Positions 27,490-35,517 of a stretch of DNA of 53,817 nucleotides are shown piece after piece. The notes beneath the pieces were generated by a model. It saw only the letters and a list, made by a program, of their open reading frames with translations. It was not told the DNA's origin and ran no database searches. The DNA comes from an uncultured Clostridia bacterium (lineage in GTDB: Bacteria; Bacillota; Clostridia; Christensenellales; Aristaeellaceae), in NCBI GenBank assembly GCA_946408995.1, contig CAMJUL010000020.1:1-53817 (forward strand), written 5' to 3'. The position numbers and the translations under genes were made by a program. Positions within the stretch are counted from its first letter, which is position 1; the number at the start of each line of letters is the position of its first letter.

Positions 27490-27554
27490 GGACGTGCTTC
27501 CTTTCCTGTTTTCAAGCGCTTTCCAGGGTAGAGCCCCGGGGGAGAGGCCCTGAG

Positions 27555-30047
27555 TCAGATGGAGAATTCCCCCCGGGTCAGGAGGTTTAGAACAAAGTTG
27601 AGGAGCACCACGATCAGAAGGATCCCGAAGGCCATGGCGCAGCTCATGGGTTCGCTGGTAAAGGTCCAGTATTCGTACAGCTGGAAGCCGATGGTTTTGG
27701 TGGTGCTCGAATACAGAAGGGTGGTCATGGAGAGCTCGTAAAAGCTGGGAATAAAGATCAGGAACCATCCGGCGGCGATGGAGGGGAAAATAAGCGGTCC
27801 CGTAATGCGGCGCATCGTCGTAAACCAACTGGCACCGGCCACCTGGCTGCACTCCTCCAGGGAGGAATGGATCTGGCTCATGGCGGAAACCACCGTGCGC
27901 ATGCCCATCATCTGATACTTGATCAGATAGGCGATGATCAGGATCCATGCGGTATTGTAAATGTTGACGCCGAAGTTTCCGCGCATGGTCATGATCAGGC
28001 CGAGGGCGATGACGACGGAGGGCGTGCCGGAGCCCAGGGTGATCAAAAACGCGGGGATATTCCGGCCCCGGAGCCGGGTACGCTGCAGAAGATAACTCAT
28101 GACACAGGCGATGACGAGCCCGACGGTGGCCGCGGCAGAAGCGAAAAGAAGGGAATTGGTCAGGCAGGAGACGGTTTCACTGCGGGAGAAGACGCCGCTC
28201 CAGTTGGCGAGGGTAAAGTTGCCCGCATCCGTCACGGACTTGCCGATGTCGGTCTTGAAAGAGGTGGCCAGAATGGTCAGGAAGGGGAGTACGATGACCA
28301 CCAGGGCGAACAGGGAAACGGCGACGGTCAGCGGCAGCCGCCCCTTGCGCAGGTCCACGAGGACGGGACGGACGGATTTGCCGGAAACCGTGATGTACTG
28401 ACGCCGGGCCAGCAGCCCGTCCGAAAGGAAGAGGACCAAAAGCGCCGTGCCCATCAGAAATACGGAGAGACCGGTGGCATCGTTGAGCTCCTGCTGCCCC
28501 TTGCCTACGTATTCCACGATGCGGGTCGTGACCATGTTGACGTTTCCGGGGGTCCCGACAATGGAGGGGATGCCATAGCAGGAAGCCGCGCTGATGAAGA
28601 CCAGCAGGGCGCCTGCGATCAGGGATGGGGTCATCATGGGCAGCGTGATCCGGAAGACCGTCCGGAGGGGCGGCGCGCCGGAAATCCGGCTGGCTTCCTC
28701 CAGGGAGGGGTCCATTTTTTCCATGGCGCGGCTGATGGTGATAAAAGCATAGGGGTAGTAGAACGTGGTCAGCACCCAGATGACGCCGGGAAGGGTATAG
28801 ACGTTCAGGGGGCCCCGAGCGTCACTGAGGGAAAAGAGGGCCCGGAGCCATTGATTGACGGTTCCCACGTTTGGATTCATCAGCCTGAGCCAGGCCATGG
28901 CGCCCACATAGGGGGGGACCATGTAGCTGACCACGAACAGAAAGCGGAAGAAGCGCTTCCCGTACAGGTTGGTGCGGCCCACGAGCCAGGCCAGGGGAAA
29001 GGCGATGAGGGTCCCGAGGAGCATGGTGGCAAAGGAAGCAGCCAGGGTGTTTTTCAGGGCGTCCAGGTTCATGGATTCCGTATAAAGCCTCTCCAGGGTC
29101 TTCAGCGTGAACGACCCCTCCGGGAACAAGGCGCGGACGACCATGTAAACAATGGGCATCAGTTGGAAAAAGAGCAGAAAATCGGCGATCAGCAGCACCA
29201 GGATCCATTTTAGATCCATTCTCCAGGTCCCCTCGGCCCGCATCAGCAGCGCCAGCAGGCCAGCGTCCAGCATCAGGAAGACCCCAAGCAGCATGACGGT
29301 GCGGCTGTAGGAGACCACCAGGCGCTGCAGCCAGGAAAGGCCCCCGGTGCCGATCATCCGGAAGGCGTCCACCTGCCTGCCCTTGTCCCGGACGCTTTTT
29401 TTTAACAGGGCGGTATGATCGCTGACGTCGCCGGACGTGGAACCGGAGGCGACAAACAGGACTTGCGCCAGCGCGGCCTGCCGCTCTGGGCCGGAAAGCC
29501 CCTCTGCAACGGAGCGAGCGCCGGCGGGAAGGGGGGCGTCGCTGCTCAGGAGGCCATGAAGCACCATAAGCCGGTATCCGGGCTCATCCGGGGCGGAGGA
29601 GGAGAGGATCTCCCTTCGCTGAGAGGCGCTGACCTTTGGCCCATTGACCAGATAAGAGGCATAGAGCAGCTTCCACGTGAGCGCCTCATCCGTGCCGGCC
29701 AGGGCGGAAGCGTCCTCGCCGCCGCCGGCGCGGCGTCCCTCCCAATCGGCCGTGAGAAGCGTCAGCGCGATGCCGCGTGCCAGGGAACGCTCCTCCTCTG
29801 TCAGGTTCCCGAACGATGGACGAAGGACCTGTTCCCAGGCGGAGGCGGTATCGTCACCCAGGGCATAGATGGCCTGATAGGCACTTTCGGAACTGAAGCC
29901 GGAGGCGTCGTAGACCTTCTGGCCGTGAATGCCCACAAGAAGCAGGACGACCCCCAGCAGGAACACGGCCGCGAGGCCGTATTTCGTCATCCGGGCCGTA
30001 CTTTGGGCCTTCCGGAGGCTCTCCGGGCCTTTCTCCGCTTTGCTCAA
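27555..30047 (-). CDS. FbpB-like fused ABC permease with an extra N-terminal extracytoplasmic domain
   Basis: An 830-residue protein, while FbpB-type fused permeases are usually 500-560. The C-terminal ~540 residues hold two permease halves, each with an EAA loop (EEASRISGAPPLRTVFRITL and EECSQVAGASWFTTMRRITG). The first ~270 residues are extra: a helix at 24-40, a predicted helical extracytoplasmic region at about 41-248 and a helix at 249-269. The start is TTG at 30047 with AGGGGG 8 bases upstream; the next ATG (residue 20) lacks a ribosome site. It transports the ligand of the neighbouring FbpA-like protein. The extension's role is unknown. Confidence 0.88.
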   Translation of the reverse strand: MSKAEKGPESLRKAQSTARMTKYGLAAVFLLGVVLLLVGIHGQKVYDASGFSSESAYQAIYALGDDTASAWEQVLRPSFGNLTEEERSLARGIALTLLTADWEGRRAGGGEDASALAGTDEALTWKLLYASYLVNGPKVSASQRREILSSSAPDEPGYRLMVLHGLLSSDAPLPAGARSVAEGLSGPERQAALAQVLFVASGSTSGDVSDHTALLKKSVRDKGRQVDAFRMIGTGGLSWLQRLVVSYSRTVMLLGVFLMLDAGLLALLMRAEGTWRMDLKWILVLLIADFLLFFQLMPIVYMVVRALFPEGSFTLKTLERLYTESMNLDALKNTLAASFATMLLGTLIAFPLAWLVGRTNLYGKRFFRFLFVVSYMVPPYVGAMAWLRLMNPNVGTVNQWLRALFSLSDARGPLNVYTLPGVIWVLTTFYYPYAFITISRAMEKMDPSLEEASRISGAPPLRTVFRITLPMMTPSLIAGALLVFISAASCYGIPSIVGTPGNVNMVTTRIVEYVGKGQQELNDATGLSVFLMGTALLVLFLSDGLLARRQYITVSGKSVRPVLVDLRKGRLPLTVAVSLFALVVIVLPFLTILATSFKTDIGKSVTDAGNFTLANWSGVFSRSETVSCLTNSLLFASAAATVGLVIACVMSYLLQRTRLRGRNIPAFLITLGSGTPSVVIALGLIMTMRGNFGVNIYNTAWILIIAYLIKYQMMGMRTVVSAMSQIHSSLEECSQVAGASWFTTMRRITGPLIFPSIAAGWFLIFIPSFYELSMTTLLYSSTTKTIGFQLYEYWTFTSEPMSCAMAFGILLIVVLLNFVLNLLTRGEFSI

Positions 30048-30119
30048 GTCCGTTTCCCCCTTGATTTCGAAAAGGGGAAGCCAGGCGGCTCCCCCAGAGA
30101 AGTGCGTTTCAGAAAGCGG

Positions 30120-31199
30120 TCACTGGGTCACCTTGCGGCTCCAGAGGCTGTTGATGTCATTCCGGCTGTGATAGGCATAGTCCCAGTCGACTCCGAGGTC
30201 CTTGTCGATCAGTCCGTTGGTGTCAACGGATCCGTAGGGCACCGCGGTCATGTCTTTCAGGACCGAGTGCATGTATCCTTTCAGGATCAGTTCCTGGCCC
30301 TCTTCGGTCAGGAACCACTGGGCAACGGCCTCCGCCGCTTCGATATTGACATTCTTGGACAGTTCCTCTTTCACGATCATGACCGTGGAGGGGATCAGGA
30401 TGACCCCGTCCTCGGGATAGATGACCTTGAGGTTTTTGACTTCGTTGCCTTTTTGGGCTTCTTCAAAAAGGAACTTGAGCACAGATTCCTCCAGGATCAT
30501 AATGGCCGCGCATTCGCCGCTTTGCAGCTTTCCGATGGCCGTGGAGCCGGATTCCCGCATCACGCCGTTGGCGCCAAGCTTGTCCAGGTATTCCTCGCCG
30601 TATTTGCCCAGCAGGGAAACAACGGCGGCGTAGGCGGTGCCGCTGGTCAGGGGATCGCTCATGGAAATGAATCCCTTCAGGGCGGGGTCATAGGCAAAAT
30701 CGTGGAAGGAACGGGGAATGGAAACCCCCTTGGCCTTCCAGCTCTCTTCCATTTCGGGATTGAAGGCCAGGATCATGTTGCACACGCGCACAGGGTACCA
30801 GAACCCCTCCTGGTCATAAGGAAAGCGAAGGCGTTCCCCGGCGTTGTCCACGCTGAAGGAATGAAGATAGCCGTAATCCTTCATTTCGAGGGAAAAGGCG
30901 GGCTCGGCCACCATGAACATGTCGCATCCAAGGGCCTGGTCCCGCTTGTCTCCCATTTCCCCGTAGATTTTGGTAATGAGCTTGCTGGTGCCGGAATAGA
31001 AGAAAAAGCTTCCGTTATTGCCCGGGGTCAGGTTGGGAAATTCGGCTTTGATGGCCTGGTCCATCATGTCCAGGATTTCCGGATACATGGAGGAGTAAAT
31101 CACCAGTTCTCCCTCGACGTCCTCATTGACGGCCAGCGCGGTACAGCCCGCGGACAGGGAAAGAACCAGGGCGAGCAGCAGGGAAACGAATTTTTTCAT
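30120..31199 (-). CDS. FbpA-like ABC transporter substrate-binding protein
   Basis: A 359-residue periplasmic-binding-protein-fold protein of the iron(III)/thiamine/2-aminoethylphosphonate group. The mature start ELVIYSSMYPEILDMMDQAI is characteristic. The signal peptide holds Cys19 in SAGC, a poor lipobox because Ser is at -3; cleavage at ALA/VNE is an alternative. Ligand unknown; iron(III) is the commonest for this layout. AAGGAGG is 10 bases before the ATG. First gene of the FbpA-FbpB-FbpC-GltD-like operon. Confidence 0.88.
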   Translation of the reverse strand: MKKFVSLLLALVLSLSAGCTALAVNEDVEGELVIYSSMYPEILDMMDQAIKAEFPNLTPGNNGSFFFYSGTSKLITKIYGEMGDKRDQALGCDMFMVAEPAFSLEMKDYGYLHSFSVDNAGERLRFPYDQEGFWYPVRVCNMILAFNPEMEESWKAKGVSIPRSFHDFAYDPALKGFISMSDPLTSGTAYAAVVSLLGKYGEEYLDKLGANGVMRESGSTAIGKLQSGECAAIMILEESVLKFLFEEAQKGNEVKNLKVIYPEDGVILIPSTVMIVKEELSKNVNIEAAEAVAQWFLTEEGQELILKGYMHSVLKDMTAVPYGSVDTNGLIDKDLGVDWDYAYHSRNDINSLWSRKVTQ

Positions 31200-31247
31200 T
31201 TTTCCGCGTCCTCCTTGAAACATATAGGAAGGTGAATCACTGCATCC

Positions 31248-31276
31248 ATCTTAGCATATTCTCAAAGGAAATTCAA
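31248..31276 (-). promoter_or_regulatory. Promoter of the FbpABC-like operon
   Basis: Minus-strand TTGAAT, 17-base spacer, TAAGAT. Confidence 0.65.
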
Positions 31277-31281
31277 GGAAC

Positions 31282-31318
31282 CCCTTCCGGAATTTGATGT
31301 CCCTTCCGGAATTTGATG
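31282..31318. repeat. Exact 18-bp tandem duplication
   Basis: CCCTTCCGGAATTTGATG occurs at 31282-31299 and 31301-31318, one base apart, between the GH113-like terminator and the FbpA promoter. Could be a recent slippage duplication or a pair of binding sites just upstream of the -35. Confidence 0.65.
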
Positions 31319-31322
31319 CGAA

Positions 31323-31354
31323 AAGCATGGCCCTGCCGGGGCAGGGCCATGCTT
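31323..31354 (-). terminator. Terminator of the GH113-like gene
   Basis: Perfect 15-base arms (31323-31337, 31340-31354) with a 2-base spacer and only a short T run; the outer base belongs to the stop codon. Confidence 0.75.
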
Positions 31355-32304
31355 CACACATGCAGGGAAAAAGCCCGGAGGACCGCCGAGGCCGGCTTTC
31401 CGTAGGTGCAATAGCCGCTGTCGTCCATCCCGGCGGCTTCCGGGTAGAGACGGGTGGCGGACCAGTCCCACCAGCCTGTTCCGCGGACGAAGGGATGCTT
31501 TTCCAGGGCGTTTGTAAATGCGCGGTACCAGCGTTCCTGGGCCTCTGGACTGGTTTCCCCGCCAAAGCGCCAGTCGTTGGGGCGATACTCGCTCCTTTCC
31601 CGGGAAGGACAGCCGCACTCCATAAAAAGGAAAGGCTTTTCAAAGCGTTGCGCGGTGTTGCGGATGCGTTCCAGGTTTTCCTCCAAGGCGTCGATGGGAT
31701 AGTAGCCAGAAGAGCTGATGACGTCCACGGCGTCCCACCACCGGACACGGTCTTCCTGGTATTTGTCGCAGTTGTAGGTCAGGGGGCCATGGTAGCGTTC
31801 GCGCACACGAGCGATCAGGTGCCGCCATTCCGCTTCCCTGTGGTCGGTGCCGATCATTTCGCAGCCGACGCAGAACAGATCAGCCCGGTTTTCTTCCGCC
31901 ATGTCTGCCACGAGCAGCACATGCTCCTCCCAGGCGGGGAACCAGTCTCCCCAGCCGGGCTCGGTCGGAACGGGCTCGTCGGGGAAATGAATATAGGCCC
32001 GCCAGTATCCGTCCCGGCAGTTGACCATGGCCTTCAGGATCACCTTCAGGCCCAGAGCGCGGGCGTGCAGGCAGACGTTTCGTACGTCACTGGCGTCCAT
32101 GACGAAGGGGGAGACCGAGTCGATCTGGGTGGAATAGGCGTGCTCCTGCCAGGCGCATACCGGAAGGATAACGGCGTTGCAGGAGGTAGTGCGGACCATC
32201 TCCTCCATGGACCATTTCCAGGCCTTACGGGCGGTAAATCCTTTTTTTTCGCAGAAGCCGAAGGTATAGGCGTTTAAAAAGCCGAGGGATCGAAATGGAT
32301 CCAT
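31354..32304 (-). CDS. GH113-like TIM-barrel glycosidase, cytoplasmic
   Basis: A 316-residue protein resembling clan GH-A family 113, whose known members are beta-mannanases. Likely catalytic glutamates are Glu149 in CVGCEM and Glu229 in LFMECGCPS, 80 residues apart as expected for acid/base and nucleophile. The segment WWDAVDVISSSGYYPI and WDWSATRLYPE near the end also fit. No signal peptide. AAGGAGG is 6 bases before the ATG. Monocistronic. The 32305-32454 gap upstream holds a small hairpin and no clear promoter. Confidence 0.8.
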   Translation of the reverse strand: MDPFRSLGFLNAYTFGFCEKKGFTARKAWKWSMEEMVRTTSCNAVILPVCAWQEHAYSTQIDSVSPFVMDASDVRNVCLHARALGLKVILKAMVNCRDGYWRAYIHFPDEPVPTEPGWGDWFPAWEEHVLLVADMAEENRADLFCVGCEMIGTDHREAEWRHLIARVRERYHGPLTYNCDKYQEDRVRWWDAVDVISSSGYYPIDALEENLERIRNTAQRFEKPFLFMECGCPSRERSEYRPNDWRFGGETSPEAQERWYRAFTNALEKHPFVRGTGWWDWSATRLYPEAAGMDDSGYCTYGKPASAVLRAFSLHV

Positions 32305-32454
32305 AGCCGTCCTCCTTGTTGGGATTAAGGGCAAAGCAGGAATGATCCGCGCAAGCTGCATAACGGCCGCGGGCAAGATCCGTCTGCCCGGAGCCATCTT
32401 ACCATGAAAGCAGGAAAAAGGAAACAGGCCCCTCTTCTTTGCGTGACGGAGAAC

Positions 32455-32484
32455 AAAAAAACCGGCCGCTCGGAAAGCGGCCGG
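32455..32484 (-). terminator. Terminator of the GntR-ABC-2 operon
   Basis: Minus-strand CCGGCCGCT and AGCGGCCGG arms, 5-base loop, then seven T. Confidence 0.92.
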
Positions 32485-32494
32485 GAGGGGAGGA

Positions 32495-33241
32495 TCAGAC
32501 GCTGAGGCTGGTTTCCATGATGCGGGCAGTGGCAAAATACATGCCGCCGGAAAGGACAAGAGCGATGAGCGCCTGCAAAAGGAAACGGGGTTGAATGGAG
32601 GTTACCGAGGAGGTCAGGGTCTGCTGCAGCCAGGAAACCAGGAAGGAGAGGGCCAGGAAGATCAGGAAGGCAATGATCCCGTTGCCTTTCTTTCCGTTCA
32701 AAAGGGCGGAGGAGATCACGTCCGCAAGGCATGCGGCGGTAACGGCGGAGAACCAGCTGGCGAGCAGGCCGATCGTGAAGGAAAGCATGTTGGGCACGTC
32801 CAGGGTCAATTCGCTGTTGATGGTCCTGAGCATGGAGCCGATGGCTTCCCAAAGCTCCTTCAGGCTGCCAGCCCGGGCAAAAAGCAGGGTGATATCCAGG
32901 GTGCCGAGGGCGAAGAAGCAGCCGCCGCAAAGAAGAAGGGAAAGGGCGTTTTCCAGGACCTTGGCACCCAGGATCCGGTAGCAGCTGTTGGGCGTCATGA
33001 ACAGCATATAGCTCTGCTTGGTGTTCATATCCCGGTGGAGGGTCAGGATGGTGGCAAGGCCTGCCACCATGACGCCGCCCAGGGCCAGCATGGTCAGCAG
33101 AAAGATGGAAATCGCCAGCAGGTTCTCCTTGTTCAGGAAAAGCGCGGCAAGAAACGCGATCTCCGCCGCAGCGGTCAGCCCCAGCAGGGCCAGTTTGACG
33201 GAAAGGGTCTTCCTGAATTCGTATTTCAGCAGGTTTTTCAT
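32495..33241 (-). CDS. ABC-2 type transporter membrane subunit
   Basis: A 248-residue membrane protein with about six helices, starting MKNLLKYEFRKTL like many ABC-2 permeases paired with YtrB/BcrA-type ATPases. No close family name is visible. The preceding ATPase overlaps it by 4 bases, and a GntR repressor leads the operon, a layout used for export or detoxification systems that respond to cell-envelope stress. Substrate unknown. Confidence 0.82.
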   Translation of the reverse strand: MKNLLKYEFRKTLSVKLALLGLTAAAEIAFLAALFLNKENLLAISIFLLTMLALGGVMVAGLATILTLHRDMNTKQSYMLFMTPNSCYRILGAKVLENALSLLLCGGCFFALGTLDITLLFARAGSLKELWEAIGSMLRTINSELTLDVPNMLSFTIGLLASWFSAVTAACLADVISSALLNGKKGNGIIAFLIFLALSFLVSWLQQTLTSSVTSIQPRFLLQALIALVLSGGMYFATARIMETSLSV

Positions 33242-33942
33242 TTGGTTGCCTCCTCATGCCCGAAAATCGTGCGGTAGCGGTCGGCCATGGAGACCCCTTC
33301 GCGGGTGCGCAGGTCCTCCAGATCCGCCGTCTCGGCAAGACGGCCGGCCTTGATGAAAACAGCCTGATCGGCGATGGCTTCCATTTCCTCCACCAGGTGG
33401 CTGGAGAGGAGCAGAATGCGGTCGGGGGAAAACCTGGAAAGAATACAGCCCCGGATAGCGTCCCTGGCCAGAAGGTCGATGCCGTTGAAGGGCTCGTCCA
33501 GCATGTAAACGTGGGCATCCCGGGCAAGCGTCACGGCGATTTTGAGCTTTGCCATCATGCCGGAGGACAGCGTTGAGGTTTTCAAATCCTCCGTCAGTTC
33601 CATTTCCGCAAGCAGCCGGCCGTACTGCTCGGGGGAGTAATCTTCGAAGAAATCCCCATAGTATTTTCCGACATCCCGCACCGTCATCCAGGTATAAAAA
33701 TAGGGCTCGGTGGACATGTAGGCGATCTTCTTGCGGCTTTCGATGCCGACGGGCGTTCCGTCGAACAGGATCTGTCCGGAGGTGGGCTTGACAAGTCCGG
33801 CGGCCATTTTCATCCAGGTGGTTTTGCCGCTCCCGTTGGGGCCCAGCATTGCGTAAATATGGCCCGGGGTCAGGCGGAGGGACACATTTTCCACCGCGGT
33901 TTTCGTTCCGTATTTTTTGGTCAGATCGATGCTTTCCAGCAT
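33238..33942 (-). CDS. ABC transporter ATPase, YtrB/BcrA type
   Basis: A 234-residue ATPase with Walker A GPNGSGKTTW, a degenerate signature LSSGMMAKLKIAVTLARD, Walker B VYMLDEPFNGID and the histidine motif LLLSSHLVEEMEA. AGGAGG is 9 bases before the ATG. It starts 1 base after the GntR stop and overlaps the permease gene by 4 bases, so the three form a compact regulated operon. Confidence 0.92.
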   Translation of the reverse strand: MLESIDLTKKYGTKTAVENVSLRLTPGHIYAMLGPNGSGKTTWMKMAAGLVKPTSGQILFDGTPVGIESRKKIAYMSTEPYFYTWMTVRDVGKYYGDFFEDYSPEQYGRLLAEMELTEDLKTSTLSSGMMAKLKIAVTLARDAHVYMLDEPFNGIDLLARDAIRGCILSRFSPDRILLLSSHLVEEMEAIADQAVFIKAGRLAETADLEDLRTREGVSMADRYRTIFGHEEATK

Positions 33943-33943
33943 A

Positions 33944-34294
33944 TCAAAAATCCTCCTGCAGTTTATTGAGGGCTTCCTCCCGGGTAAAGCCCAGAAGAGA
34001 GAGCCTGGTCAGGTAGTCCTCGGCGGCCTTTCGCGCCATTTCGTCCCGGAGGGCCTTGACGCGCCCGGCGTCGGCGGTTACAAAGGTGCCCAGCCCCCGG
34101 CGGGTCTCGCAAAGCCCTTCCTTCTCCAGCTCCTGATAGACCCTGGCGGCAGTGTTCGGATTGATCGAGTAGGCCAGCGCCAGGTCCCTTGCGCCGGGCA
34201 GTTTCCCAGAGGGCGGGGACTTGCCGGTGACGATGTCCGTCTTAATCCGCGTCATCACCTGAAGCCAGATGGGGATGTTCGGATCGTACTGCAT
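33944..34294 (-). CDS. GntR family repressor, YtrA type
   Basis: A 116-residue short GntR regulator. The winged helix (about 10-75) includes LPGARDLALAYSINPNTAARVYQ as recognition region and EKEGLCETRRGLGTFV as wing; only ~40 residues follow, as in YtrA/YhcF, with no effector domain of the FadR or UTRA kind. Strong ribosome site GAAGGAGG. It leads the ABC operon and probably represses it by binding the palindrome over the -10. Confidence 0.92.
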   Translation of the reverse strand: MQYDPNIPIWLQVMTRIKTDIVTGKSPPSGKLPGARDLALAYSINPNTAARVYQELEKEGLCETRRGLGTFVTADAGRVKALRDEMARKAAEDYLTRLSLLGFTREEALNKLQEDF

Positions 34295-34317
34295 GCTGCC
34301 TCCTTCACACTGTGATT

Positions 34318-34343
34318 TAGTGCACTATGTGAATAGTACACTA
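34318..34343. promoter_or_regulatory. Probable GntR operator
   Basis: TAGTGCACTAT and ATAGTACACTA form 11-base arms with one mismatch around GTGA. The right arm (34333-34343) covers the -10 and the rest lies downstream over the transcription start, as expected for YtrA-type autorepression. Confidence 0.75.
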
Positions 34344-34361
34344 ATAAAGCGGATTTGTCAA
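34333..34361 (-). promoter_or_regulatory. Promoter of the GntR-ABC-2 operon
   Basis: Minus-strand TTGACA, 17-base spacer, TACTAT; the -10 lies inside the operator palindrome. Confidence 0.85.
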
Positions 34362-34420
34362 TCCCTTTTTCAAGGGTTTTTTTGTTTTTTTGTCAAATTG
34401 CTCTTTCCCGTCCCGTCGTA

Positions 34421-34429
34421 TGCTATAAT
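34421..34429 (+). promoter_or_regulatory. Extended -10 promoter of RNase Z
   Basis: TGC followed by TATAAT, 35 bases before the start codon. No good -35 at normal spacing. Confidence 0.6.
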
Positions 34430-34463
34430 ACTGAAAAACAAGGAAACGGAGCGGATACGTAGC

Positions 34464-35393
34464 ATGTTGCAGGTGACCCTTCTTGGCACGGCGGCCCTTT
34501 ATCCCTTGCCCCAGCGTGCATTGACAGCGGTATACCTTGCCTGCGGAGGCAGGGCGGTGCTGTTTGACTGCGGGGAAGGGACCCAGACTGCGGTGGTCCG
34601 CGCGGGGCTGAGCCTGATGAAGCTGGATCTGATCGCGCTGACCCATTATCACGGAGATCATTGCCTGGGCCTTCCGGGGCTCATGCAGACCCTGGGGAGC
34701 ATGGACAGGAGCCGTCCTTTGTATGTGACCGGTCCGGAGGGCCTGGAGACCGCATTCGTGCCCATCGCGGCGCTTGCCGGGAGACTGCCCTATGAAGTCC
34801 GCCTGCTGCCTTCCCCTGGAGGGGGGCTGCGTCTTGAGACGCTGGACGGGGCATGGGGGCAGGGCGCGGTCCTGTCTTGTTTTCAAACAGAGCACAGGGT
34901 GCCGAGCCGGGGATATGTGTTTCGCCTGGAACGAAAGGGCCGATTCCTGCCGGAAAAGGCCGAGGCCCTGGGGATCCCCCGGGAACTGTGGGGACGATTG
35001 CAGCGGGGGGAGGAGGTGCGCCTGGGATCAAGGCTCTTTTCGCCCGGTCAGGTCCTCGGGGAGCCCCGGCGGGGGCTGAAGGCGGTGTTTTCCGGGGACA
35101 CCGGGGAGTGCGCTGCCCTGACAGAGGCGGCGAAGGACGCGGACCTTCTGATCTGTGAGGCGACTTATGGGGAGAATGACCAGGCGGACCTGGCCGCGGA
35201 ACGGGGTCACATGACCTTTGCCCAGGCGGCGAGGACCGCGGCGGAGGCCGGCGCCCGCAGGCTGTGGCTTGCGCATTATTCTCCGCGGATCGAGGACCCC
35301 GCGGCGTTCCTCCCGAATGCGCTGGAATGGTTTTCCAAAACCGTGTGCGGACAGGACGGTATGGGGACCGTTTTAAGGTTCGACGGGGAGTGA
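34464..35393 (+). CDS. rnz: Ribonuclease Z (tRNA 3' endonuclease)
   Basis: A 309-residue metallo-beta-lactamase-fold nuclease that trims the 3' ends of tRNA precursors lacking CCA. The zinc motif is THYHGDH at 60-66; FSGDTG near 212, GHMTFAQAA and the closing LAHYSPR supply further ligands. Family-typical length. I start it at the ATG at 34464, where the RNase Z fold begins; the ribosome site is weak (GGAG at 12 bases). The open frame continues upstream into the GntR promoter region but without homology. Housekeeping gene. Confidence 0.95.
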   Translation: MLQVTLLGTAALYPLPQRALTAVYLACGGRAVLFDCGEGTQTAVVRAGLSLMKLDLIALTHYHGDHCLGLPGLMQTLGSMDRSRPLYVTGPEGLETAFVPIAALAGRLPYEVRLLPSPGGGLRLETLDGAWGQGAVLSCFQTEHRVPSRGYVFRLERKGRFLPEKAEALGIPRELWGRLQRGEEVRLGSRLFSPGQVLGEPRRGLKAVFSGDTGECAALTEAAKDADLLICEATYGENDQADLAAERGHMTFAQAARTAAEAGARRLWLAHYSPRIEDPAAFLPNALEWFSKTVCGQDGMGTVLRFDGE

Positions 35394-35420
35394 ACCTGAG
35401 AGGCGTGCGCAATAACGCTT

Positions 35421-35481
35421 GGGAGCGGCGGGTCCAAGCAGGATCGTGCATTAAAAATGCGGTCCGTGGGAATCCGCTCCC
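35421..35481 (+). promoter_or_regulatory. Foldable leader between RNase Z and the M20 dipeptidase
   Basis: Outer arms GGGAGCGG (35421-35428) and CCGCTCCC (35474-35481) enclose a second stem: 35441-35445 with 35461-35465 and GCATT (35448-35452) with AATGC (35456-35460). GGTCC at 35431-35435 could pair instead with 35441-35445, giving two exclusive folds. No T run follows. I recognise no known riboswitch. Confidence 0.45.
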
Positions 35482-35517
35482 GCACCTTTGGAACAGAATA
35501 CAAAACGGGGAACGCAT

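Noticed and set aside
27511..27524. A cre-like (CcpA) site between the permease and ATPase of the FbpABC-like operon
   Set aside because: About 11 of 14 positions match, but it breaks the conserved outer bases and lies inside an operon rather than at a promoter.
35421..35481. Terminator of RNase Z
   Set aside because: The stems are not followed by a T run and the closing stem encloses 45 bases.
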